21,068 nt of DNA from an uncultured Lachnospiraceae bacterium (lineage in GTDB: Bacteria; Bacillota; Clostridia; Lachnospirales; Lachnospiraceae), in the NCBI GenBank assembly GCA_937965795.1, contig CALCMD010000118.1, forward strand, positions 1 to 21,068, given 5' to 3'. Shown in pieces: positions 7,662-14,438 of the stretch (its first letter is position 1; each line of letters opens with the position of its first letter). Made by a program: the position numbers and the translations under genes. Under the pieces are notes generated by a model that searched no databases, was not told the DNA's origin, and saw nothing but the letters and a program-made list of their open reading frames with translations.

Positions 7662-8522
7662 ATGGAAATGATCGAAGGAAGCAAATTGGTTTATGAATAT
7701 AAGAAATATGGGGAAGACGGAGAAGTGGAATCCATTACCCGTGCGGTGGACGGGGTCGATCTGGATGTGAAGCGCGGTGATTTTGTGGCGATTCTGGGCC
7801 ATAATGGTTCTGGAAAGTCTACACTTGCGAAGCATATCAATGCGATCCTGATACCCAGCGAGGGAACCCTTTATGTGGATGGAAAAGATACTTCGAAGGA
7901 AGAAAACATCTGGGACGTCCGCCAGAGCGCCGGGATGGTCTTTCAGAATCCGGATAATCAGATCATAGGGACGGTCGTGGAGGAAGACGTCGGCTTCGGC
8001 CCTGAAAATATGGGGACGCCCACAGATGAAATCTGGGAGCGGGTAGAAAAAAGCCTGAAAGCGGTAGGTATGTGGGAATACCGGAAGAAATCTCCCAACA
8101 GGCTTTCCGGCGGACAGAAGCAGCGGGTCGCCATTGCGGGCGTGGTGGCGATGCGTCCGAAATGTATCGTACTGGATGAGCCGACTGCCATGCTGGACCC
8201 GGTCGGAAGAAAAGAAGTCATCCGTACCGTGCGGGAACTAAACCGCAAAGAGGACGTAACGGTTCTGCTGATTACGCATTATATGGAAGAAGTGATTCAT
8301 GCAGATAAGGTCCTTGTTATGGACGACGGAAAAGTGGTGATGCAGGGAACGCCAAAAGAGATTTTTTCACAGGTGGAAAAACTCAAGGAATACCGGCTGG
8401 ATGTGCCGCAGGTGACGCTGCTTGCCCATGAACTGAAAAAATCCGGAGTGCCTCTTGAGGAAGGCATCCTCACAGTAGATGAGTTGGTGAAAGAATTATG
8501 TCAGTTAAAATCGAAAATGTAA
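7662..8522 (+). CDS. ecfA1: Energy-coupling factor transporter ATPase EcfA1
   Basis: One of two ATPases of the energy-coupling factor module, which powers uptake of vitamins and metal ions through exchangeable S components. The 286-residue protein has Walker A GHNGSGKS (46-53), Q-loop VFQNPDNQ (93-100, typical of EcfA1), signature LSGGQ (148-152), Walker B CIVLDE (168-173) and switch His206. A GGAGG site (7652-7656) precedes the ATG. TTGACA lies at 7622-7627, but no convincing -10 follows, so the promoter is undecided. It overlaps ecfA2 by 25 bases, which suggests translational coupling. Confidence 0.95.
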   Translation: MEMIEGSKLVYEYKKYGEDGEVESITRAVDGVDLDVKRGDFVAILGHNGSGKSTLAKHINAILIPSEGTLYVDGKDTSKEENIWDVRQSAGMVFQNPDNQIIGTVVEEDVGFGPENMGTPTDEIWERVEKSLKAVGMWEYRKKSPNRLSGGQKQRVAIAGVVAMRPKCIVLDEPTAMLDPVGRKEVIRTVRELNRKEDVTVLLITHYMEEVIHADKVLVMDDGKVVMQGTPKEIFSQVEKLKEYRLDVPQVTLLAHELKKSGVPLEEGILTVDELVKELCQLKSKM

Positions 8523-9346
8523 GTTATATTTATGGCGAGGGAACCCCTTTTGAAAAAAAGGCGCTGGATGGAATCAGCCTGGAGATTCCGGATGGACAGT
8601 TTGTTGGAATCATTGGACATACCGGTTCTGGGAAATCTACCTTTATTCAGCATTTGAATGGACTCATGAAAGCGGGAAACGGCGAGATTTATTATAATGG
8701 AGAAAATATTTACCGGGACGGATATGATATGAGGGCGCTCCGAAGCAAAGTCGGACTGGTGTTTCAGTATCCGGAGCATCAGCTTTTTGAAGTTGATGTG
8801 TTTACTGATGTATGCTTCGGGCCGAAAAATCAGGGGCTTGCAAGGGAAGAAGTGGAGGCAAGAGCTCTGGAGGCGCTCAGGCAGGTGGGATTGAAAGAGA
8901 AGTATTATAAGAAGTCACCCTTTGAGCTGTCCGGCGGGCAGAAACGGCGCGCAGCGATTGCCGGAATTCTGGCGATGCAGCCGGAAGTCTTGATTCTGGA
9001 TGAGCCTACGGCGGGTCTGGACCCGAAGGGACGGGATGAAATTCTGGATCAGATAGCGAAGCTTCATCGGGAGAGAAAGATTACGGTTCTTCTGGTTTCA
9101 CACAGTATGGAGGACGTGGCAAAATATGTGGACAGGATCATTGTCATGGATGATGGAAGGGTAAAATACGATGATGTGCCGGGAGCGGTATTTCAGCATT
9201 ATAAGGAACTGGAAACGATAGGCCTGGCGGCTCCTCAGGTGACTTATGCGGTTAAGGCGCTGGAGGAGGCGGGCTGGGAGATTGATACAGGTGCGACGAC
9301 AGTGGAAGAAGCAAAGAATGCGATTTTGAAAGCCCTGGGAAAATAG
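8498..9346 (+). CDS. ecfA2: Energy-coupling factor transporter ATPase EcfA2
   Basis: The second ATPase of the ECF module (282 residues), forming a heterodimer with EcfA1 on the cytoplasmic face of EcfT. Visible motifs are Walker A GHTGSGKS (40-47), Q-loop VFQYPEHQLFE (88-98, characteristic of EcfA2), LSGGQ (144-148), Walker B VLILDE (164-169) and switch His202. The start lies inside the end of ecfA1 and has only a weak ribosome binding site, which fits translation coupled to ecfA1. Confidence 0.95.
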   Translation: MSVKIENVSYIYGEGTPFEKKALDGISLEIPDGQFVGIIGHTGSGKSTFIQHLNGLMKAGNGEIYYNGENIYRDGYDMRALRSKVGLVFQYPEHQLFEVDVFTDVCFGPKNQGLAREEVEARALEALRQVGLKEKYYKKSPFELSGGQKRRAAIAGILAMQPEVLILDEPTAGLDPKGRDEILDQIAKLHRERKITVLLVSHSMEDVAKYVDRIIVMDDGRVKYDDVPGAVFQHYKELETIGLAAPQVTYAVKALEEAGWEIDTGATTVEEAKNAILKALGK

Positions 9347-9353
9347 AGGAAGT

Positions 9354-10160
9354 ATGTTAAAAGATATTACATTAGGACAATATTATCCGGGGGACTCCGT
9401 GATACATAGGCTGGACCCGCGAACGAAACTGGTAGGGACGCTTGTATTTATCATCTCCCTGTTTTTATTTCGCTCTTTTACGGTCTATCTGGCTGCGGCC
9501 GTGTTTTTAGGGACAATCATCCGTATATCAAAAGTACCGTTCAAATTTATGGTCAGGGGTTTGAAGTCGATCATGGTTCTTTTGGTTATTACGATGTCGT
9601 TTAATCTTTTTCTGACGCCGGGAACCCCGGTGCTGCGGCTGTGGAAATTGCAGATTACGGAGGAAGGAATTTTACAGGCGGTGTTTATGGCGCTCCGTCT
9701 GGCGTTTCTGATTATCGGCTCTACCGTTATGACTCTGACGACAACGCCGAATCATCTGACGGATGGACTGGAAAAGGGACTTTCGCCTTTGCGGAAAGTT
9801 CATGTACCGGTACATGAGGTGGCTATGATGATGTCGATTGCATTGCGTTTCATCCCCATTCTGATGGAGGAAACGGATAAAATCATGAAAGCACAGATGG
9901 CAAGAGGAGCAGATTTTGAGACAGGCGGACTGATAAAGAGAGCGAAGAGCCTGGTGCCGCTTTTAGTGCCGTTGTTTATTTCCGCATTCCGGCGGGCAAA
10001 CGATCTGGCGATGGCAATGGAAGCGAGAGGATATCGCGGTGGAGATGGGCGCACGAAGATGAAGCCGTTGGTCTATCAGAAGAGGGACCATGCAGCATAT
10101 CTTATTTTAGCGGCATATTTGGCGTGCATCTGCATTGTGGGAAAGTTTTGTCCGATTTAG
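9354..10160 (+). CDS. ecfT: Energy-coupling factor transporter transmembrane protein EcfT
   Basis: The integral membrane scaffold that links EcfA1/A2 to the S components (268 residues). Hydrophobic segments at about 27-55, 72-88, 105-130, 155-170 and 243-262 are followed or separated by the two coupling motifs with Ala-Arg-Gly, QMARGADFE (181-189) and AMEARGYRG (221-229), which dock into the ATPases. It starts seven bases after ecfA2 with AGAGGAAG just upstream. No S-component gene is next to it, so this is a group II (shared) module. Confidence 0.94.
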   Translation: MLKDITLGQYYPGDSVIHRLDPRTKLVGTLVFIISLFLFRSFTVYLAAAVFLGTIIRISKVPFKFMVRGLKSIMVLLVITMSFNLFLTPGTPVLRLWKLQITEEGILQAVFMALRLAFLIIGSTVMTLTTTPNHLTDGLEKGLSPLRKVHVPVHEVAMMMSIALRFIPILMEETDKIMKAQMARGADFETGGLIKRAKSLVPLLVPLFISAFRRANDLAMAMEARGYRGGDGRTKMKPLVYQKRDHAAYLILAAYLACICIVGKFCPI

Positions 10161-10173
10161 TGTAGGGGTGAAT

Positions 10174-10911
10174 ATGAAACGGGTAAAATTGACAGTGGCA
10201 TATGACGGCACGAATTATCACGGATGGCAGATACAGCCAAACGGGAATACGATTGAAGAAGAGTTGAATCGGCATTTGTCTGAGCTTTTAAAAGAAGAAA
10301 TCAAGGTCACGGGCGCCAGCAGGACGGATGCAGGGGTACATGCGCTGGGAAATGTGGCGGTTTTTGATACAAGGGCAAAAATGCCGGCGGAGAAGATTTC
10401 TTATGCGCTGAATACGAGGCTTCCGGCGGATATCCGCATTCAGGATTCCTCTGAAGTGGCGGCGGATTTTCATCCCCGGTTTTGCGATACGGTAAAAACG
10501 TATGAGTACCGGATTTTAAACAGGCGTTTTCCCGATCCGACAAAGCGCCTGTATTCGTTTTTTTATTATTATCCTCTGGATGTGCAGCGGATGAAGGAGG
10601 GGGCGGCTTATCTCGTAGGAGAGCATGATTTCCGGGCGTTCTGTACGATGAAACCGGAGCTTGAGAATACGGTGCGCACGATTTATTCCCTGGATGTGGA
10701 AAAGACGGGGGATATGATAGTCCTCCGGGTTACGGGCAGCGGCTTTCTTTATAATATGGTGCGCATTATTACCGGGACTCTGCTCCGTGTGGGCGGGGGG
10801 TTTTATGAACCAGAATATGTCCGGACAATTCTGGAGAGCCGCGATCGCGAACTGGCAGGTGAAACGGCGAGACCGGAAGGATTGACCCTGGTAGAGATCA
10901 AATATAGATGA
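10174..10911 (+). CDS. truA: tRNA pseudouridine(38-40) synthase TruA
   Basis: The enzyme converts uridines 38-40 in the anticodon arm of many tRNAs to pseudouridine. The 245-residue product shows the N-terminal LTVAYDGTNYHGWQ and the active-site motif GASRTDAGVHA with catalytic Asp52; RITGSGFLYNMVRIITGTL-like sequence near residues 185-205 is the second conserved motif. I chose the ATG with AGGGGTG (10164-10170) just upstream; an earlier in-frame ATG at 10135 lies inside ecfT. It is the last gene of the ecf cluster, 13 bases after ecfT. Confidence 0.95.
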   Translation: MKRVKLTVAYDGTNYHGWQIQPNGNTIEEELNRHLSELLKEEIKVTGASRTDAGVHALGNVAVFDTRAKMPAEKISYALNTRLPADIRIQDSSEVAADFHPRFCDTVKTYEYRILNRRFPDPTKRLYSFFYYYPLDVQRMKEGAAYLVGEHDFRAFCTMKPELENTVRTIYSLDVEKTGDMIVLRVTGSGFLYNMVRIITGTLLRVGGGFYEPEYVRTILESRDRELAGETARPEGLTLVEIKYR

Positions 10912-10960
10912 GCGCACGCGAAATGCAACAAAAACCGGAAGACAAAGATCATATCGCGTA

Positions 10961-10989
10961 TTGCAAAAATTGATAAAATGTGATATATT
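10961..10989 (+). promoter_or_regulatory. Promoter of the sigma-like gene downstream of truA
   Basis: TTGCAA (10961-10966) and TATATT (10984-10989) have the optimal 17-bp spacing. The predicted start near 10996 would give a leader of about 175 bases. Confidence 0.6.
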
Positions 10990-11018
10990 AAAACCATCAA
11001 TGAGTCAAATCTTAGCAG

Positions 11019-11048
11019 GCGGACGGGAAAACATGCTGTTCCGTCTGC
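11019..11048 (+). other. Hairpin in the leader after truA
   Basis: GCGGACGG (11019-11026) pairs with CCGTCTGC (11041-11048) with one G-U pair, and AACA/TGTT can pair inside. No T-tract follows, so it is not a standard intrinsic terminator. It may be an RNA structure in the leader of the next gene. Confidence 0.5.
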
Positions 11049-11172
11049 ATATCAGAAAAATCAGGATCATATCGATCGCATATTCATATGAAAAAATCAA
11101 AAATGGAAAGGGTGGGATTCCTTGACGGTGAAGGAGTGTAAAAGAGAGGAATACGACAGACAGGAGAACTAT

Positions 11173-11712
11173 ATGACAGCGGAGCGGGCGAGGGAAATTC
11201 TGGTAAACAGGGAGCAGAAGCAGGAGGATATACAGAAGAAAATTATGCTGCTGTATCAGGAAATGAAACAGTTGGAGGAGCCGGATGAATTGATTGCCGC
11301 CGCCGCGCTGCCCATGCGAAAGATTTCCATAGCTTCCGGCAGGCGGAAGAACCCGGATAATCTGCTGGTTCTGCATCGCTATTATAAACAGAAAAGGGAG
11401 CGCACCGTAGAGATTCAGATGCAGATGTGGAAGCTTTTAGAGGAGGCAGAGGATATCCGAAGGCTTTGGAGCTGCTTTTTTGTCCTACAGGAGCCATATT
11501 ATGGCATTCTGTATGATTTGTATGTGAAAAAACAATTGTATACGGTAACGGAGGAGGCTTTTGGGCAGAGCCATCGCATGTTTGAGCGAAGGAGGAAAGA
11601 GGGGCTGGCGCAGTTGGCAGATTTGTTTAACAGTCCATATAACAGCATTGAACTTATGAATCAGCAGCGGTTTGCGGCGGATTCACAGAATGTGCAGGGA
11701 CAAAGGATTTGA
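11173..11712 (+). CDS. Uncharacterised protein with sigma-region-4-like C-terminus
   Basis: I do not recognise this 179-residue protein as a named family. The N-terminal half is highly charged and probably helical (MTAERAREI to about residue 95, with possible coiled coil). Residues 104-151 (from VLQEPYYGILYDLYV through TVTEEAFGQSHRMFERRRKEGL) follow the spacing of sigma-70 region 4 or DUF1492-like helix-turn-helix domains: L-x-x-x-Y-x-x-I-L-x-x-x-Y then a second helix ending in R-x-R-x-x-x-L-x-x-L. A DNA-binding role is an inference. I chose the ATG with AGGAG (11162-11166) six bases upstream; a TTG at 11122 would add 17 residues and has only a weak site. It has its own promoter and lies between truA and rplM. 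Codon pattern fits a real gene. Confidence 0.7.
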   Translation: MTAERAREILVNREQKQEDIQKKIMLLYQEMKQLEEPDELIAAAALPMRKISIASGRRKNPDNLLVLHRYYKQKRERTVEIQMQMWKLLEEAEDIRRLWSCFFVLQEPYYGILYDLYVKKQLYTVTEEAFGQSHRMFERRRKEGLAQLADLFNSPYNSIELMNQQRFAADSQNVQGQRI

Positions 11713-11737
11713 CAAAAGAGATTTTTTGACATATGAT
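11709..11737 (+). promoter_or_regulatory. Promoter overlapping the end of the sigma-like gene
   Basis: A consensus TTGACA (11709-11714) overlaps the TGA stop of the upstream gene and is followed, after 17 bp, by TATGAT (11732-11737). The predicted start is near 11744, some 115 bases before the next gene. Confidence 0.75.
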
Positions 11738-11764
11738 GATAAAAAGAATTCCGAGTGGTCGGAC

Positions 11765-11800
11765 AGAGGAATGATCGTTTTTCATTCCTCTTTCTTTTTT
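11765..11800 (+). terminator. Intrinsic terminator in the leader of the membrane-protein gene
   Basis: AGAGGAATGA (11765-11774) pairs perfectly with TCATTCCTCT (11782-11791) around a 7-base loop, followed by TTCTTTTTT (11792-11800). It ends the sigma-like transcript, but it also lies downstream of the promoter at 11709-11737, so that promoter must be read through, or attenuated, to reach the next gene. Confidence 0.85.
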
Positions 11801-11858
11801 CAATAAGAAAAAAGTCCGGCTGTTTATTGGAAGGAGAATGCCAGAGGGAGGGAAACAT

Positions 11859-12983
11859 ATGGGAAGAGGAGGAGGAAGCAGCAGCGGCAGCGGGGGAACC
11901 GGAGGAGGAAGCAGAGGATTTTCCAGTCATAGATCCGGAGGAACCACCAGTGGACGTTCTTTTTCAAGCGGAGGTTCAAAGCTGTCCTCGGCGTCGAGTT
12001 CGAAAAGCACGCCGCGCAGGGAAACGAAAAGTACGTCATTTCAGCGCACACCACCGAAGAGTGAGCCCAGAAAGCCGGGAGGAAGCGGTTGGAGTTCACC
12101 GCCGCCGCCTCGCAGAAGCAGTTGGGGTTCACCGCCGCCGCCACCGCGCAGGAGCGGCTGGGGAGCGCCGCCACCACCTCGCAGAAGTGTTTGGGGAGCG
12201 CCGCCACCGCCTCGCAGAAGTGTTTGGGGAGCGCCGCCGCCAACGCCACACAGAAGTGTTTGGGGAGCGCCGCCGCCACCACCTCCGCCAGTCAGAGGAT
12301 ATGGGGGAACGGGACGCAGAAATACCGGCTGCCTGGGCTGCTTTGGGTGGCTGTTCGTCGTGCTCATGGTAATCGGAGTCTTTGTGGCAATTCCTTTGCA
12401 ACTGGCGAAAAAACCGGGAGGCAGCAGCAAGAAAGTACAGGCGCCGGTACAAACGGAGGCGCGGGATGACCGCTACGAACCCTGGGAGGAGGAAACTCAG
12501 GAGCAAACTCAGGAGCAAACCCAGGAGCACGTAAAGAGAGTGAAGCTTGGCGCAGAGGCGTGTATCCGCACGGATGGGATGATAAAGGATACGCTGGAAT
12601 GGCTTTCCGATACAAAGACTGTGGAGAAGGCTATGAATCAATTTTATAAGAAAACGGGCGTGCAGCCATATCTTTATATCTGCAATAAGATAGAGGGAAA
12701 AGGCGGAGAGATTACGGATGAGGAGGCTCAGAGCTTTGGACAGTCGCTGTATGACTCCATGTATCAGGATGAAGGGCATATGATTTTTATATTTATGGAG
12801 TATGCAGATTCAGAATATGCCACGTTCCTTTATACCGGCGCCGAGGCGGATCAGGTGATGGATGCGGACGCCAGGGAAATTTTTCTGGACTGTGCGGATG
12901 AATTTTATACGGATTCTACGTTAAACGACGAGGAATACTTTGCAAAGATTTTCCGGGAATCGGCAAAAGAGATTATGCGGTAA
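11859..12983 (+). CDS. Proline-rich single-pass membrane protein with a TPM-like C-terminal domain
   Basis: The 374-residue product has four parts. Residues 1-50 are almost only Gly, Ser and Arg. Residues 78-146 are six imperfect repeats of WGAPPPPRRSV. One membrane segment spans about 162-180 after a CLGCFGW motif. A charged linker with ETQEQTQEQTQE follows, then a folded domain (about 228-374). That domain has the layout of TPM-type domains: a helix, then TGVQPYLYI, then a helix and GHMIFIFMEY, then YTGAEADQVMD. Assignment to TPM is by pattern only and not certain. The start has AGGGAGG seven bases upstream; the ATG at 11838 lacks a usable site. With no signal peptide, the Gly/Pro-rich half is probably cytoplasmic and the C-terminal domain outside. 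Function unknown. The GC-rich repeats create spurious long open frames on both strands. Confidence 0.8.
   Translation: MGRGGGSSSGSGGTGGGSRGFSSHRSGGTTSGRSFSSGGSKLSSASSSKSTPRRETKSTSFQRTPPKSEPRKPGGSGWSSPPPPRRSSWGSPPPPPRRSGWGAPPPPRRSVWGAPPPPRRSVWGAPPPTPHRSVWGAPPPPPPPVRGYGGTGRRNTGCLGCFGWLFVVLMVIGVFVAIPLQLAKKPGGSSKKVQAPVQTEARDDRYEPWEEETQEQTQEQTQEHVKRVKLGAEACIRTDGMIKDTLEWLSDTKTVEKAMNQFYKKTGVQPYLYICNKIEGKGGEITDEEAQSFGQSLYDSMYQDEGHMIFIFMEYADSEYATFLYTGAEADQVMDADAREIFLDCADEFYTDSTLNDEEYFAKIFRESAKEIMR
12090..12296 (+). repeat. Imperfect 33-36 bp tandem repeats coding the Pro/Arg/Trp array
   Basis: Six units encode WSSPPPPRRSS, WGSPPPPPRRSG, WGAPPPPRRSV (twice), WGAPPPTPHRSV and WGAPPPPPPPV. The two middle units are nearly identical at DNA level (TGGGGAGCGCCGCCACC core), pointing to slippage-driven expansion. 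Confidence 0.88.
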
Positions 12984-13059
12984 TTTTTGCGGGGACGGGA
13001 CAAAGTATGCGGGGAACATTCGAAATACGGGAAATTGTAACAAAAAATTAAAAAAGTGA

Positions 13060-13088
13060 TTGACACACTCGGATGGGTGTAATATAAT
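13060..13088 (+). promoter_or_regulatory. Consensus sigma-A promoter of rplM-rpsI
   Basis: TTGACA (13060-13065) and TATAAT (13083-13088) are both perfect and 17 bp apart. Start is predicted near 13095, leaving a leader of about 90 bases. No terminator is visible between the membrane-protein gene and this promoter. Confidence 0.92.
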
Positions 13089-13094
13089 ATTTCA

Positions 13095-13183
13095 ATGTGA
13101 CGAAGCATGTAAACGTCTAGCCAAAGCCCCGGTATGACGGTTTACGATAGAAGCAAGAGTGAAATGATCAAGGAGGAAAAACC
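13095..13183 (+). promoter_or_regulatory. Structured rplM leader (L13 leader candidate)
   Basis: GTAAACGTC (13109-13117) pairs with GAC-G-GTTTAC (13136-13145, one bulged G) around an 18-base apical region. Firmicutes are known to carry an L13 leader upstream of rplM, thought to mediate feedback by the ribosomal protein; position and a closed stem agree, but I cannot confirm the consensus. Confidence 0.55.
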
Positions 13184-13612
13184 ATGAAAAGTTATATGGC
13201 TAGTCCAGCAACAATTGAGAGAAAATGGTATGTAGTAGACGCTACCGGATATACATTAGGACGTTTGGCTTCAGAAGTAGCAAAGATTTTAAGAGGAAAG
13301 AATAAACCGATCTTTACTCCTCATATCGATACAGGTGATTATGTAATCATTACAAATGCAGAGAAGATTAAAGTGACAGGCAAGAAGCTTGAGCAGAAAA
13401 TCTACTACCGTCATTCCGATTATGTAGGTGGAATGAAAGAGACGACTCTGAAAGAAATGTTAAACAAGAAACCGGAAAAGGTAATCGAACTGGCAGTAAA
13501 GGGTATGCTTCCGAAGGGACCTTTAGGAAGGCAGATGATTACAAAACTTCACGTATACACAGGATCTGAGCATAAACACGAGGCTCAGAAGCCGGAAGTA
13601 TTAACATTTTAA
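13184..13612 (+). CDS. rplM: Large ribosomal subunit protein uL13
   Basis: A 142-residue 50S subunit protein needed early in assembly. Conserved blocks are WYVVDATGYTLGRLAS near the start, the GDYVIITNAEKIKVTGKK stretch, YYRHSDYVGG and GMLPKGPLGRQM. AGGAGG (13171-13176) lies eight bases before the ATG. It is co-transcribed with rpsI, 16 bases downstream. AT-rich third positions and few rare codons fit high expression, unlike the GC-rich neighbour upstream. Confidence 0.98.
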   Translation: MKSYMASPATIERKWYVVDATGYTLGRLASEVAKILRGKNKPIFTPHIDTGDYVIITNAEKIKVTGKKLEQKIYYRHSDYVGGMKETTLKEMLNKKPEKVIELAVKGMLPKGPLGRQMITKLHVYTGSEHKHEAQKPEVLTF

Positions 13613-13628
13613 CAGGAGGTAAGGAACA

Positions 13629-14021
13629 TTGGCTAGTGCAAAATTCTACGGTACAGGAAGAAGAAAAAAATCTATCGCAAGAGTATATTTAATGCCGGGA
13701 ACAGGCAAGATTACGATTAATAAAAGAGACATCGATGATTATTTTGGCCTTGAAACGCTGAAAGTTATCGTTCGTCAGCCATTGGTAGCTACAGAAACAG
13801 TTGACAAATTCGACGTTCTGGTAAACGTTCATGGCGGCGGAACAACAGGACAGGCTGGCGCCATCAGACATGGTATTTCCAGAGCGCTGCTTCAGGCAGA
13901 TGCGGACTACAGACCAGTTCTTAAAAAAGCAGGATTCCTCACCAGAGATCCAAGAATGAAAGAAAGAAAGAAATACGGTCTCAAAGCAGCCCGTCGTGCA
14001 CCGCAGTTCAGCAAGCGTTAA
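13629..14021 (+). CDS. rpsI: Small ribosomal subunit protein uS9
   Basis: A 130-residue 30S subunit protein whose C-terminal tail reaches the P-site tRNA. The sequence begins ASAKFYGTGRRKKSIARVYL and ends with the conserved APQFSKR. The start codon is TTG, fixed by AGGAGG (13614-13619) nine bases upstream and by the fact that no ATG precedes the conserved GTGRRKKS block. It closes the rplM operon. Confidence 0.97.
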   Translation: MASAKFYGTGRRKKSIARVYLMPGTGKITINKRDIDDYFGLETLKVIVRQPLVATETVDKFDVLVNVHGGGTTGQAGAIRHGISRALLQADADYRPVLKKAGFLTRDPRMKERKKYGLKAARRAPQFSKR

Positions 14022-14050
14022 TTCAAACCCAATATCAGAAAAGAACAATT

Positions 14051-14085
14051 TCCCCGAAAACATCAAGTTTTCGGGGATTTCTTTA
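14051..14085 (+). terminator. Intrinsic terminator of rplM-rpsI
   Basis: CCCCGAAAAC (14052-14061) pairs perfectly with GTTTTCGGGG (14067-14076) around ATCAA, followed by ATTTCTTTATATTT. It begins 30 bases after the rpsI stop. Confidence 0.93.
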
Positions 14086-14131
14086 TATTTCTATAAACCT
14101 ATCAGACACCAAAAAAGCACACGAAATTTTC

Positions 14132-14146
14132 ATGGTAACGAACCAT
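14132..14146. repeat. Short inverted repeat upstream of the pst operon
   Basis: ATGGT (14132-14136) and ACCAT (14142-14146) flank a 5-base centre. It could be an operator half-site pair, but the arms are short and chance is a fair explanation. Confidence 0.25.
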
Positions 14147-14198
14147 AACTGACAAAAGAAGATGCAGATAGTTTCAGATTGTTATTTCAGGGAAATAT

Positions 14199-14405
14199 GT
14201 GAAAAATTCTTGGTTAATTGTTGAAACAAGTGACTATGATTCTGGCTCAACAACAGAATTGATATTAAATATACTCGGAAAAACCGTAATGCTGGCCTGC
14301 GGCGGTGGAACCGTTCAGAAAAGCGGAGGCGGATTTGACATGGATTTTACAAAAGGTTTCTTTTTCATTTTACACGGAACCGGTACCATAAGGTATGCAG
14401 GATAG
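14199..14405 (+). CDS. Doubtful small ORF upstream of pstS
   Basis: A GTG-started frame would give 68 residues with a Gly-rich middle (LACGGGTVQKSGGGF) and no recognised family. A weak AGGGA site lies upstream. Against it: the Pho-box-like hexamers and probable pst promoter fall inside its 3' half. For it: the frame is open to within 34 bases of pstS and its codons look ordinary. It may be a decayed gene fragment or chance. Confidence 0.2.
   Translation: MKNSWLIVETSDYDSGSTTELILNILGKTVMLACGGGTVQKSGGGFDMDFTKGFFFILHGTGTIRYAG
14335..14374 (+). promoter_or_regulatory. Pho-box-like hexamer array upstream of pstS
   Basis: TTGACA (14335-14340), TTTACA (14346-14351), a degenerate TTCTTT (14358-14363) and TTTACA (14369-14374) recur at 11-12 bp steps. 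Bacillus PhoP binds direct TT(A/T/C)ACA repeats at about 11-bp spacing, so these fit a phosphate-starvation operator. The operon itself encodes PhoP and PhoR. The -10 element is unclear; TACCAT (14384-14389) is one candidate. Confidence 0.6.
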
Positions 14406-14438
14406 AAAAAAACAATGAAAAGGAAAGGAATCTTAATT

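Noticed and set aside
11019..11048. Terminator after truA
   Set aside because: The stem has no T-tract, and it lies downstream of a good promoter, so it is treated as a leader hairpin.
10947..11074. 10-bp direct repeat GATCATATCG at 10947 and 11065
   Set aside because: Two copies 118 bp apart without symmetry or a third copy; probably chance.
12090..12296. CRISPR-like periodic repeat
   Set aside because: The units are contiguous, coding and lack unique spacers.
11755..12469. Long alternative plus-strand frames rich in Arg, Gly and His
   Set aside because: They are frame-shifted readings of the GC-rich Gly/Pro repeats in the membrane-protein gene, and one begins inside the terminator.
11824..12779. 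Several long minus-strand frames
   Set aside because: They are antisense to the same GC-rich repeats, with low-complexity translations and no start signals.
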